From contig JAEHDC010000072.1 of assembly GCA_016880595.1 (NCBI GenBank), forward strand, positions 1 through 8,255: 8,255 bases of DNA, in the 5' to 3' direction. Made by a program: the position numbers and the translations under genes. Below are positions 1 to 5,609 of the stretch, in pieces; the first letter of the stretch is position 1; every line of letters begins with the position of its first letter. This DNA is from Candidatus Saccharimonadota bacterium (GTDB lineage Bacteria; Patescibacteriota; Saccharimonadia; Saccharimonadales; EFPC-124). Under the pieces are notes generated by a model, which was not told the DNA's origin, made no database searches, and was given only the letters and a program-made list of their open reading frames with translations.

Positions 1-432
1 AATAATATCACTGAACTTTAAACTGGCTACCAGCTCATCGCCAACTTCTTTGGGCGTTTTAGCATGCTCAGCTAATTGTTGCGGCGCTGATAATGATTGC
101 TTTATAGGTTGCAGAGCCACTGCTTCGCGGCTTGGCCGTTTGGACGGAGCCATTGTTCCAGCACTATTTTCTGGCCTAATTATATCCATTGCCCCAGGAT
201 TTACACGTTTGCGCGGCGCAATTTTAGGCGCGGCTTCTTGAGTTGAAGCTGGCACCGGAGCAGATGCTGCTTCTGGGTTTGGTCGTCTCTCTGGTTGCGG
301 CCGCTGAGGCACAACAACGCTAGGGTTCGAATCAGGCCGCAGCGGCTTACGTGCGGCAGGCTTTCGGCCTCTGTTCTTGCTCATTATTTTACCAACGGCC
401 CGGTCGAGCTCATCTAAATCTAAATCTTCCAT
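1..432 (-). CDS. Unknown acidic-N-terminus, Pro/Ala/Arg-rich protein (partial, runs off left edge)
   Basis: The frame is open from an ATG at 432 to the window edge (144 codons, no stop), so the C-terminus is missing. The first 12 or so residues are acidic and helix-like (MEDLDLDELDRAV). They are followed by a long low-complexity stretch rich in Pro, Ala, Arg and Lys up to about residue 110, interrupted by a more hydrophobic patch (NPGAMDIIRP, about residues 78-87), and then a more ordered helical part begins (TPKEVGDELVASLKFSDI). There is no signal peptide or membrane segment in the visible part. It starts 12 bases after the tpiA stop on the same strand, with AAAAAGG six bases before the ATG, so it is probably co-transcribed with tpiA. 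I do not recognise the family. Proteins with disordered, basic middle sections are common in Saccharibacteria, but that is only an impression. The reading frame is sound; the function is unknown. Confidence 0.8.
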   Translation of the reverse strand, partial: MEDLDLDELDRAVGKIMSKNRGRKPAARKPLRPDSNPSVVVPQRPQPERRPNPEAASAPVPASTQEAAPKIAPRKRVNPGAMDIIRPENSAGTMAPSKRPSREAVALQPIKQSLSAPQQLAEHAKTPKEVGDELVASLKFSDII

Positions 433-438
433 CTTTTA

Positions 439-445
439 CCTTTTT
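439..445 (-). promoter_or_regulatory. Shine-Dalgarno of the gene at 432, abutting the tpiA stop
   Basis: On the minus strand AAAAAGG lies six bases before the ATG at 432, and its first A is the last base of the tpiA TGA stop. Ribosomes ending tpiA would be released on this site, so translational coupling is likely. Confidence 0.6.
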
Positions 446-1212
446 CAAACATTCTGTAGCTCGTGCGCCCGTTTAACAATATCACTTACAACTTCAGCCT
501 TCAAGCTGTTATTGCCAATCAGTAAACCATCAATTCCGTATGCCACCAGATAGCTGCCGGCGTCGCCAGAATCAACGCTGCCACCGTACAAAATCCGCAC
601 CTCTTGGGCGGCTTTTTTGCCGTACATCGCCTCGATGTGACGACGGATTGACTTAATTGCCAAAGCTGCGTCATCTGCTTTATCATAACGGCCGGTGCCA
701 ATTGCCCAAACCGGCTCATAAGCAATAACTACGCTACTTATCTCTTCAGAAGTAACGTTAGATAAACCAGCTACAATTTGAGCATGCAGCACGTGCTCGG
801 TTTCGCCTTCCACGCGCTCTTGCGCTGTTTCACCAACGCACAAAACCGGGCGCATACCATTGCGCAAAATTGCCTGAACCTTTAATGCGATAGTCTTATT
901 ATCTTCACAAAAAGTATTACGGCGCTCAGAATGCCCCACCAAGATATAATCCACCAAACCGCGCAACTGTGTAGCCGAAACTTCACCTGTAAAAGCGCCT
1001 TCGTCACGATAATAACAATTCTGCGCGCCAAGCTTAAACTTACGCCGATCCACCTGCAACGACAAAGACTGCAAAGTCAGCATACTAGGGCAAAGTACCG
1101 TTTCTACATCTCTAAAACTAGCAACCTTTTCTTGCAGCTTGTGCAAAAATAGGCTAGCCTCGCCCACCGTAAAATGCATTTTCCAATTCGCGATTATAAG
1201 TTTTTTTGCCAT
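445..1212 (-). CDS. tpiA: Triosephosphate isomerase
   Basis: This cytoplasmic TIM-barrel enzyme interconverts dihydroxyacetone phosphate and glyceraldehyde 3-phosphate in glycolysis. At 255 residues it has the usual family length. The catalytic set is complete: Lys11 in ANWKM, His94 in VGHSERR, and Glu166 in AYEPVWAIGTG, where the IGTG at 171-174 forms loop 6. The phosphate-gripping YGGSV is at 209-213. The last phosphate loop, usually GGASL, reads GNNSL (233-237), so a glycine and an alanine are replaced by two asparagines. It starts at an ATG with MAKKLIIANWKM, exactly the expected N-terminus; only a distant AAAGG (1231-1227) precedes it as a ribosome site. It is divergent from the Nudix gene and is followed after 12 bases by the unknown low-complexity gene, probably in one transcript. 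Confidence 0.97.
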   Translation of the reverse strand: MAKKLIIANWKMHFTVGEASLFLHKLQEKVASFRDVETVLCPSMLTLQSLSLQVDRRKFKLGAQNCYYRDEGAFTGEVSATQLRGLVDYILVGHSERRNTFCEDNKTIALKVQAILRNGMRPVLCVGETAQERVEGETEHVLHAQIVAGLSNVTSEEISSVVIAYEPVWAIGTGRYDKADDAALAIKSIRRHIEAMYGKKAAQEVRILYGGSVDSGDAGSYLVAYGIDGLLIGNNSLKAEVVSDIVKRAHELQNV

Positions 1213-1237
1213 GTACGCCGATTTTGCCTTTGTATTT

Positions 1238-1267
1238 AGTTTAACATAAGCATGGTGGGAATGACAA
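1238..1267 (-). promoter_or_regulatory. Candidate tpiA promoter
   Basis: On the minus strand TTGTCA (1267-1262) is followed after 18 bases by TAAACT (1243-1238), which is preceded by TGT as in an extended -10. Transcription would start near 1231, about 19 bases before the tpiA ATG. The -10 matches the consensus at four of six positions, so this is only a reasonable candidate. Confidence 0.35.
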
Positions 1268-1271
1268 AATA

Positions 1272-1355
1272 TTAAGAATTATTTCTTTGTTCACGGGCAT
1301 GTGCTATGTCAAAAAGGATAATAATTATAATGCCAGCAAAGCCTAGCAGGGTCAA
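1272..1355 (-). CDS. Possible tiny single-span membrane protein
   Basis: The minus strand upstream of tpiA is open from just after a TAA at about 1417 down to a TAA at 1274-1272. The end of this frame has the look of a real membrane span: an aromatic start (IIYYVWLIL), then TLLGFAG, five isoleucines and LF, then a polar tail DIAHAREQRNNS. There is no ATG. The only common start codon in frame is TTG at 1355-1353, giving 27 residues and no clear Shine-Dalgarno. The upstream part of the frame is encoded by the GATGA repeat (as repeated LISSH-type residues). It could be a short genuine gene, the 3' end of a gene whose start was separated by repeat change, or chance in AT-rich sequence. Confidence 0.25.
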   Translation of the reverse strand: MTLLGFAGIIIIILFDIAHAREQRNNS

Positions 1356-1373
1356 AATTAGCCAAACGTAATA

Positions 1374-1430
1374 TATAATAGATGAGATGAGATGAGATGA
1401 GATGAGATTATATTACAATAGATTAAGAGG
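1374..1430 (+). promoter_or_regulatory. Candidate -10 box, repeat-bearing leader and Shine-Dalgarno of the Nudix gene
   Basis: A perfect TATAAT lies at 1374-1379 but without a convincing -35 (GTCAAA at 1351-1356 is weak). Transcription would start around 1386, inside the GATGA repeat, giving a leader of about 55 bases. AAGAGG at 1425-1430 sits nine bases before the ATG at 1440 and fixes that start. Confidence 0.4.
1381..1405 (+). repeat. Pentanucleotide tandem repeat (GATGA)x5
   Basis: Five exact copies of GATGA follow directly after the TATAAT box, with a sixth imperfect copy (GATTA) at 1406-1410. The repeat lies in the predicted leader of the Nudix gene and, on the other strand, within the open frame of the possible small membrane protein. 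Exact short tandem repeats like this are prone to slippage. Confidence 0.9.
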
Positions 1431-1439
1431 TTTAACAAA

Positions 1440-1892
1440 ATGACAAGAAGAATAGCCGTCCGCGGCGTCGCGCTGCATGACAATAAATTGCTTTGCGTCC
1501 GTCACAAGTTGCGTGATGGCCAAGAGGTTAAACCTGCCGAGTTCTGGGCCCTGCCAGGTGGTGGGCTGGAAGAGGGCGAATCGCTGATTGCTGGAATCGA
1601 ACGCGAGATGCTAGAAGAAACTGGCATCAATCCAAGCGTTGGCGACCTCTTATACGTGCAACAATTTGCGCACGGCGAGTGGGAGCACATTGAATTCTTT
1701 TTCCATATTACTAATGCGTCAGATTTTTTAAATGTTGATCTGTCAAAAACTACTCATGGCGAATTAGAAATTGCCGAGATCAATTTCATCAACCCAGCTA
1801 ACGTAAAAATTAAACCAGAATTTTTAGCATCCGACAAGCTGCATGAATTCGCCGGCAGTGGCGCATCAACGCGCATTTTTAACAGGCTTTAG
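1440..1892 (+). CDS. Nudix hydrolase
   Basis: Nudix enzymes hydrolyse nucleoside diphosphates linked to another group, using divalent metal bound by the Nudix box. The box is complete here and fits GX5EX7REUXEEXGU exactly: Gly41, Glu47, then REMLEETGI at 55-63. Ahead of it lies the typical first strand (IAVRGVALHDNKLLCVRH) and the WALPGGGLEEGE turn. At 150 residues it is one single Nudix domain. Substrate cannot be told from the box alone; an 8-oxo-dGTP or other nucleotide clean-up role is possible but is not shown. The start at 1440 is supported by AAGAGG nine bases upstream. It is divergent from tpiA and convergent with pgk, whose stop lies only eight bases beyond its own, with no hairpin between, so the 3' ends of the two transcripts must overlap. 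Confidence 0.93.
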   Translation: MTRRIAVRGVALHDNKLLCVRHKLRDGQEVKPAEFWALPGGGLEEGESLIAGIEREMLEETGINPSVGDLLYVQQFAHGEWEHIEFFFHITNASDFLNVDLSKTTHGELEIAEINFINPANVKIKPEFLASDKLHEFAGSGASTRIFNRL

Positions 1893-1900
1893 CTCTATTC

Positions 1901-3130
1901 CTATTGCTTCATTAATGCTGCCACGCCAGGCAAAACCTTGCCAGCAATGACTTCCAGGCTTGCGCCGCCACCAGTACTAATTAACCCAAACTTGTCGCTG
2001 GCTGAGCGATTCCAGTTCAGTACAAAATCGGCTGTGTTGCCGCCGCCAATTACACTTAACGTCTGGCTTTTCTGTGCGGCCAAAGCAGTGGCGAGTTTGG
2101 CCGAAGAATACGCAAAAACAATATCCTCGGCGCGCCCCAAAGTACCGCACCACACCACTGTTGCGGCAATTTTTATATGTGCCAACATCAGCGCTGTGGA
2201 GTTTGTGCCAAGATCCAAAATATAGTCGCCGGGCTGGACTTTACGCGCATTAACAATAGTGCGCTTGTGACTTTCGTTGATCGACGGCGCCACAGCCACA
2301 TCTGTTGGGAGCTGGATAAACTCATCCACGCGTTCATTGCCAACTTTGCGGCGTGCCTCAGCATAAATTCGTTCAATCAGCAAATCTTGATCTGGTTCAA
2401 AAACACTTTTACCAATTTGCCAGCCGCGATATTTAAAGAATGTATTGGCCAGCGCGCCGCCAATAATCATCTGATCAGCAACTTGCACAAGCTGTTCAAC
2501 GGCCACAATTTTGTCACTGACCTTAGCGCCACCCAAAATTACAACCAGCGGCCGCTTGGGATTTTTCATAACCTCGGTAATAGTAGAAACTTCTTTTTCT
2601 AACAGCAAACCAGCTACGCTTGGTAGGCAATGCGTAATTGCCTCAACACTGGCGTGGGCACGGTAGGCCACGCCAAACCCGTCCTGCACAAAATATTCCG
2701 CCAGCGAACTTTTGGCCAGATCTTTGGCAAATTCCATGTCATTTTCTTCCTCGCCCAGATGAAAACGCAAGTTTTCCAGCAAAACCACCTGGCCCGGCTT
2801 GGCGTTTTTTGCCGCAACTTTTACAACATCGCCAACACAATCTGGCACAAATTTAACTGTCCGGCCAAGCAATTCGCCAAGCCGCTGCGCCACCGGTTCC
2901 AGGCTGAGCGACTTATCACGCTTACCATGCGGTCGCCCAATGTGCGAGATTACCACAATTTTGCAACCTGCTTTTTGCAAAAAACGCAGCGTTGGCAGAG
3001 TTTGAACAATTTTAAAATCGTCAACAATCTTGCCGTCTTTGGTAAACGCCACATTGTAATCTGCGCGCACTAGTACAATTTTATGCTCCAGCGGCACATC
3101 TCTGATGGTTTTTTTGACAAACTTAAGCAT
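1901..3130 (-). CDS. pgk: Phosphoglycerate kinase with altered active-site residues
   Basis: The enzyme transfers phosphate from 1,3-bisphosphoglycerate to ADP in glycolysis. The 409 residues cover both lobes. Conserved parts are VRADYN (21-26, substrate loop), SHIGRP (62-67), LENLRFH (118-124), RAHAS (157-161), GGAKVSDKI (200-208) and STGGGASLE (385-393). Several normally invariant residues differ. The catalytic Arg after the first loop (Arg38 in the yeast enzyme) is Lys40. DIGPKT reads DLGTNS (306-311). WNGPMG reads WCGTLG (327-332). The Asp of GGGDT that caps the phosphate-binding helix is Asn365. Glu335, which contacts the ribose, is kept. The frame is intact with no stops or shifts. There is no Shine-Dalgarno; an extended -10 box ends seven bases before the ATG, so the mRNA is probably leaderless. 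It may be a working but divergent Pgk or one of low activity. Confidence 0.95.
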   Translation of the reverse strand: MLKFVKKTIRDVPLEHKIVLVRADYNVAFTKDGKIVDDFKIVQTLPTLRFLQKAGCKIVVISHIGRPHGKRDKSLSLEPVAQRLGELLGRTVKFVPDCVGDVVKVAAKNAKPGQVVLLENLRFHLGEEENDMEFAKDLAKSSLAEYFVQDGFGVAYRAHASVEAITHCLPSVAGLLLEKEVSTITEVMKNPKRPLVVILGGAKVSDKIVAVEQLVQVADQMIIGGALANTFFKYRGWQIGKSVFEPDQDLLIERIYAEARRKVGNERVDEFIQLPTDVAVAPSINESHKRTIVNARKVQPGDYILDLGTNSTALMLAHIKIAATVVWCGTLGRAEDIVFAYSSAKLATALAAQKSQTLSVIGGGNTADFVLNWNRSASDKFGLISTGGGASLEVIAGKVLPGVAALMKQ

Positions 3131-3142
3131 TATGCTTATTGT
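3114..3142 (+). promoter_or_regulatory. Promoter of the 3175 gene, reaching into the start of pgk
   Basis: A perfect -35 TTGACA (3114-3119, inside pgk codons 4-6) is followed after exactly 17 bases by TATTGT (3137-3142). Transcription would begin near 3149, about 25 bases before the ATG at 3175. The -10 shares bases with the pgk -10 on the other strand. Confidence 0.6.
3124..3138. promoter_or_regulatory. 15-base palindrome in the divergent promoter (operator-like)
   Basis: TAAGCAT-T-ATGCTTA is a perfect 7-base inverted repeat around one base. It fills the spacer between the -35 and -10 of the plus-strand promoter and covers the predicted transcription start and the ATG of pgk. This placement would suit a dimeric repressor acting on both genes. 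The binding role is inferred. Confidence 0.45.
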
Positions 3143-3146
3143 AACA
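3138..3146 (-). promoter_or_regulatory. pgk extended -10 element
   Basis: On the minus strand TGTTACAAT (3146-3138) fits the extended -10 form TGnTAnnnT, with TACAAT five of six to consensus. No good -35 is seen. The start of transcription falls at about 3131, next to the ATG at 3130. Confidence 0.55.
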
Positions 3147-3174
3147 CGACTTGCGTGACTTTTGAGTTTTTATT

Positions 3175-3636
3175 ATGATACGTAAGCAATCTGTTGCTAC
3201 TTCTGTTTTGGAGAAAATGATGGGCGAAGCAAACGACCTGCTGGAAGATTATCACTACCCTTATCCAGAGTCGGATAAGCCAACTCCGGCGAGTGTTGTT
3301 TTTCGTTCAGCTGTCGATTTGTACTACAGCTCGACTGTTATTTTTGGTGAAAATCCAGATGCAAATCATAGCGTAAAAAGCCACATCAAAGCTTACGTAG
3401 AACTTACCGGCAGGCCCTACAACCAGGCCAAGCGCGAAGTTTCTGAAGCTGCAATGCAGTTTGAGGTGGCCTTGACTGAAGCGGTTTTTATGTCAACTCA
3501 AGGCTCGGATAAAGAATATCTGCAAGCCATTCAGGATCTTGTTAGAGTTTCTGGATTTGACGCTAAAGAAGTTATTGAGCTTATAGAAACCGAGCGAGCC
3601 AATTTCAACAAAACTTACGTTCCAAGCGATGAGTAG
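3175..3636 (+). CDS. Unknown soluble protein, 153 residues
   Basis: I do not recognise this family. The protein is mainly helical and acidic, with no signal peptide, membrane span or cysteine motif. After a short basic start (MIRKQS) come a helical segment ending in EDYHYPYPESDKPTP (about residues 24-38), a segment with paired tyrosines (VDLYYSSTVIFGENPDANHS, about 47-66) and three further helices up to the C-terminal NKTYVPSDE. Coding quality is good and the frame has its own promoter, so it is likely real. The ATG at 3175 has no clear Shine-Dalgarno. It is divergent from pgk through a shared promoter with a palindrome, and convergent with pyk through a shared terminator. This links it by position to glycolytic genes, but a regulatory or metabolic role would be guesswork. 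Confidence 0.8.
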   Translation: MIRKQSVATSVLEKMMGEANDLLEDYHYPYPESDKPTPASVVFRSAVDLYYSSTVIFGENPDANHSVKSHIKAYVELTGRPYNQAKREVSEAAMQFEVALTEAVFMSTQGSDKEYLQAIQDLVRVSGFDAKEVIELIETERANFNKTYVPSDE

Positions 3637-3646
3637 TTTTTTGCAA

Positions 3647-3678
3647 ACCGTGCGCCGCAACAAAAATCGGCGCACGGT
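3647..3678. terminator. Two-way terminator between the 3175 gene and pyk
   Basis: An 11-base perfect stem (ACCGTGCGCCG at 3647-3657 with CGGCGCACGGT at 3668-3678) encloses a 10-base loop. It lies between the stops of two convergent genes. T-rich sequence follows on the plus strand (3682-3698) though it starts a few bases away; on the minus strand only TTT follows before an A run. Confidence 0.75.
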
Positions 3679-3693
3679 GCATAATTTTACATT

Positions 3694-5109
3694 TTATTCT
3701 AACACACGAACACGAATTGTATCTGTTCCACCAGCCAAACCCGGTTGACGGCCAGAAACCAAAACAACAATATCACCCTGGTCTAAAAGACTAAATTTGA
3801 CTAGCTCATTGGCGACTTCCATGCCAGCCTGCTCATTTTCTTTGCGCAAAAAACTCTTGTTTGCATAAAGCAGACAGAGTTGTTGGGCGACTCGTTCATC
3901 AGCCGTAACAGATACGATTGGCATGCTTGGCCGATGGCTAGCAATACTTTTGGCAGTGGCACCAGTTTTGGTCTCGCAGATAATTGCTTTAGCGCCAAGC
4001 TGATGCGCCAAAGTTACAGTTGCCGAGCTAATGGCGTCTTGCAAGCTGCGATCCTCGGCACGATAAAACACCGGCGCAAATGGTTCATGCTCTTGAGCAT
4101 AGACAATTACGCGTTTCATGGTAGAAATAGCTTCAATTGGATAGCGGCCAACCGCGGTTTCTTCACTGAGCATCAGGCAATCAGCACCACAAATAACAGC
4201 GTTGGCAACGTCGCTAACTTCGGCGCGAGTTGGTTCTGGACTCATTTGCATACTAGCCAGCATTTGCGTAGCAACGATACTGACTTTGCCATATTTTTGC
4301 GCTAATTTCAAAATTTTGCGCTGAATAATTGGCACAATTTCTGGACTAGTTTCTACGGCCAAATCGCCACGCGCCACCATGACAGCATCAGTTTCTTTAA
4401 TAATAGCTTCCAGGTTTTCATCGCGAATTGCAACTTGCGTTTCGATTTTTGCCACAACTTTGGCTGAAGATTTGTGGTGTTTAAGAAGTTCGCGGAGCTT
4501 AACAATGTCTTCGGCAGTTTGCACAAAGCTCATAGCCACGTAGTCGATGTCGCGCACGGCGCCAAATTCAAGATCCCGAACGTCTTTGGCGGTCAAAACA
4601 TCGCCACCAAAGTTGGTGTCCGGAACGTTAATGCCTTTGCGCTGCATAACCATGCCGTCATTTTTGATCTTAATTGTCAAGCGGCCAGGTTCAACTTTTG
4701 TGACTTCGCTGCGCACTTTGCCGTCAAAAATATATAGGCGCTCGCCGACTTTCATTTTTTTGGAAAGATCGTACTGGACAGGAAGCTCTTTGTCGCCTTC
4801 GGTTGGCTTATCGTAGACCAAGGTGTAGATGTCGCCAGTTTTAACTTCGATGACGCCATCAAAATCGCCCAAGCGAATTTTTGGACCTTGCAAATCCTGC
4901 AAAATTGCCACTGGCTTGCCAATTTTTTGACTAGCTTTGCGAATATTTTCAATCTGAGGATCACGCTCCTCATAGCCACCGTGGCTGAAGTTAAGCCGGA
5001 AGCCATTGACGCCAGATTTGATCATCTGTTCAATCATCTCATAACTATCTGTTGCCGGGCCAAGCGTGGCTAAAATTTTTGCTCTTTTAAAAACTCTATT
5101 TGTACTCAT
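3694..5109 (-). CDS. pyk: Pyruvate kinase, predicted K+-independent type
   Basis: Pyruvate kinase makes pyruvate and ATP from phosphoenolpyruvate and ADP. The 471 residues match the bacterial length and hold all three domains. The A domain has ATLGPAT (14-20), RLNFSHG (38-44), catalytic Lys221 with metal ligands Glu223 (KIE) and Asp249 (ARGDLAVE), Thr281 in ATQML, and PTRAEVSDVANA. The B domain spans about residues 80-180. The C-terminal domain ends in GGTDTIRVRVLE. The residues at the monovalent-cation site read D72-L-Q-G-P-K77-I-R-L80; Lys in place of the muscle Glu117, with Leu, Gln and Leu around it, is the signature of K+-independent enzymes. An ATG 16 codons upstream (5157) gives an unlikely MITWHFLSG extension that runs through the promoter, so 5109 is chosen. 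No Shine-Dalgarno precedes it. Confidence 0.96.
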   Translation of the reverse strand: MSTNRVFKRAKILATLGPATDSYEMIEQMIKSGVNGFRLNFSHGGYEERDPQIENIRKASQKIGKPVAILQDLQGPKIRLGDFDGVIEVKTGDIYTLVYDKPTEGDKELPVQYDLSKKMKVGERLYIFDGKVRSEVTKVEPGRLTIKIKNDGMVMQRKGINVPDTNFGGDVLTAKDVRDLEFGAVRDIDYVAMSFVQTAEDIVKLRELLKHHKSSAKVVAKIETQVAIRDENLEAIIKETDAVMVARGDLAVETSPEIVPIIQRKILKLAQKYGKVSIVATQMLASMQMSPEPTRAEVSDVANAVICGADCLMLSEETAVGRYPIEAISTMKRVIVYAQEHEPFAPVFYRAEDRSLQDAISSATVTLAHQLGAKAIICETKTGATAKSIASHRPSMPIVSVTADERVAQQLCLLYANKSFLRKENEQAGMEVANELVKFSLLDQGDIVVLVSGRQPGLAGGTDTIRVRVLE

Positions 5110-5119
5110 AATTGTATAT

Positions 5120-5128
5120 ATTTTACCA
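5120..5128 (-). promoter_or_regulatory. pyk extended -10 element
   Basis: TGGTAAAAT on the minus strand (5128-5120) fits an extended -10, with TAAAAT five of six to consensus. Transcription would begin about 5113, leaving a leader of only four or five bases. This supports the 5109 start over the longer one. Confidence 0.5.
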
Positions 5129-5179
5129 TAACCAGACAAAAAATGCCATGTTATCACCTACTTGCATTAAATAAAAATA

Positions 5180-5188
5180 TGCTTTAAT
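5180..5188 (+). promoter_or_regulatory. Promoter of the two-gene cassette
   Basis: TGCTTTAAT is an extended -10 (TTTAAT five of six to consensus). TTGCAT at 5162-5167 could serve as a weak -35; it is 17 bases from the overlapping box TAATAT at 5185-5190. Transcription would start near 5195, about 40 bases before the GTG at 5235. Confidence 0.5.
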
Positions 5189-5197
5189 ATTTAGCTC

Positions 5198-5209
5198 AGA
5201 AACGTTTCT
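5198..5209. promoter_or_regulatory. 12-base palindrome at the cassette transcription start (operator-like)
   Basis: AGAAACGTTTCT is a perfect palindrome just after the predicted start of transcription and before the Shine-Dalgarno. Its right half (AACGTTTCT) recurs at 6231-6239, directly after the second gene of the cassette. A repressor site is one reading; chance is possible for a sequence this short. Confidence 0.4.
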
Positions 5210-5220
5210 CCTACGAATTA

Positions 5221-5226
5221 AGGGAG
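5221..5226 (+). promoter_or_regulatory. Shine-Dalgarno fixing the start at 5235
   Basis: AGGGAG lies eight bases before GTG 5235. The earlier in-frame GTG at 5226 overlaps this site and cannot be the start served by it. Confidence 0.75.
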
Positions 5227-5234
5227 TGAGTTTT

Positions 5235-5564
5235 GTGGATGACGGGACCAAGCGTTTCCTGAGGCGGCTTGCTTTTGGCGTTGGCGCACGAGTAGTTGCA
5301 AATTTGATCCTTCCTGGAATTGGTGAATCGATCGCGCATGCCGCTGACAAAGCAGCGCTTGGAGCGGATCATATCGCCGCTGGCGCTAGCGCTGGCGATT
5401 TGCATTTTGGCGCTGCGCTTGGCGAGGCGGGTCGCTTTGTTAGTGATTACGTGCTGGAAAACGGCACGCGACTTGTCAGCGATGCTGCTGGCAATTTGTT
5501 TGATCCAAATACTGGCGCTCACTATGGTAAATACGATTTTGGCGTTGACCACAATCCGTGCTAA
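5235..5564 (+). CDS. Unknown Gly/Ala-rich protein, 109 residues
   Basis: I do not recognise this protein. It starts at GTG 5235, eight bases after a strong AGGGAG. The N-terminus is basic and amphipathic (TKRFLRRLAFGVGARVV), followed by a short hydrophobic stretch (ANLILPGIG, about residues 22-30). Next comes a Gly/Ala-rich helical part with many small residues (HAADKAALGADHIAAGASAG, about 34-53). The C-terminal third is polar and looks like a turn-rich tail (DAAGNLFDPNTG, then YGKYDFGVDHNPC), ending on a cysteine. There is no classical signal peptide. It is the first gene of a two-gene unit with its own promoter and terminator; the partner starts 45 bases later. A small membrane-active or secreted protein is possible from composition alone. 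Confidence 0.72.
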   Translation: MDDGTKRFLRRLAFGVGARVVANLILPGIGESIAHAADKAALGADHIAAGASAGDLHFGAALGEAGRFVSDYVLENGTRLVSDAAGNLFDPNTGAHYGKYDFGVDHNPC

Positions 5565-5598
5565 GATTGTCGAAGCCAAACTTTTCGTCTGAGTTGGT

Positions 5599-5606
5599 AG
5601 GTGATC
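5599..5606 (+). promoter_or_regulatory. Strong Shine-Dalgarno fixing the start at 5610
   Basis: AGGTGATC is an eight-base match to the region complementary to the 16S 3' end. It is placed for the GTG at 5610 and contains the earlier in-frame GTG at 5601, which is therefore unlikely to be the start. Confidence 0.65.
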
Positions 5607-5609
5607 AGC

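Noticed and set aside
50..241. Plus-strand frame of 63 codons
   Set aside because: It lies opposite the better-supported low-complexity gene starting at 432 and has no Shine-Dalgarno or domain.
322..332. GGGTTCGAATC matching the T loop of tRNA-Glu, as a possible attachment site
   Set aside because: Only about 11 bases match the conserved T-loop core, it lies within a coding frame, and the rest of the tRNA 3' end is not repeated.
5110..5157. Upstream ATG giving pyruvate kinase 16 extra residues
   Set aside because: The extension is not family-like and overlaps the extended -10 box; the family N-terminus begins at the ATG at 5109.
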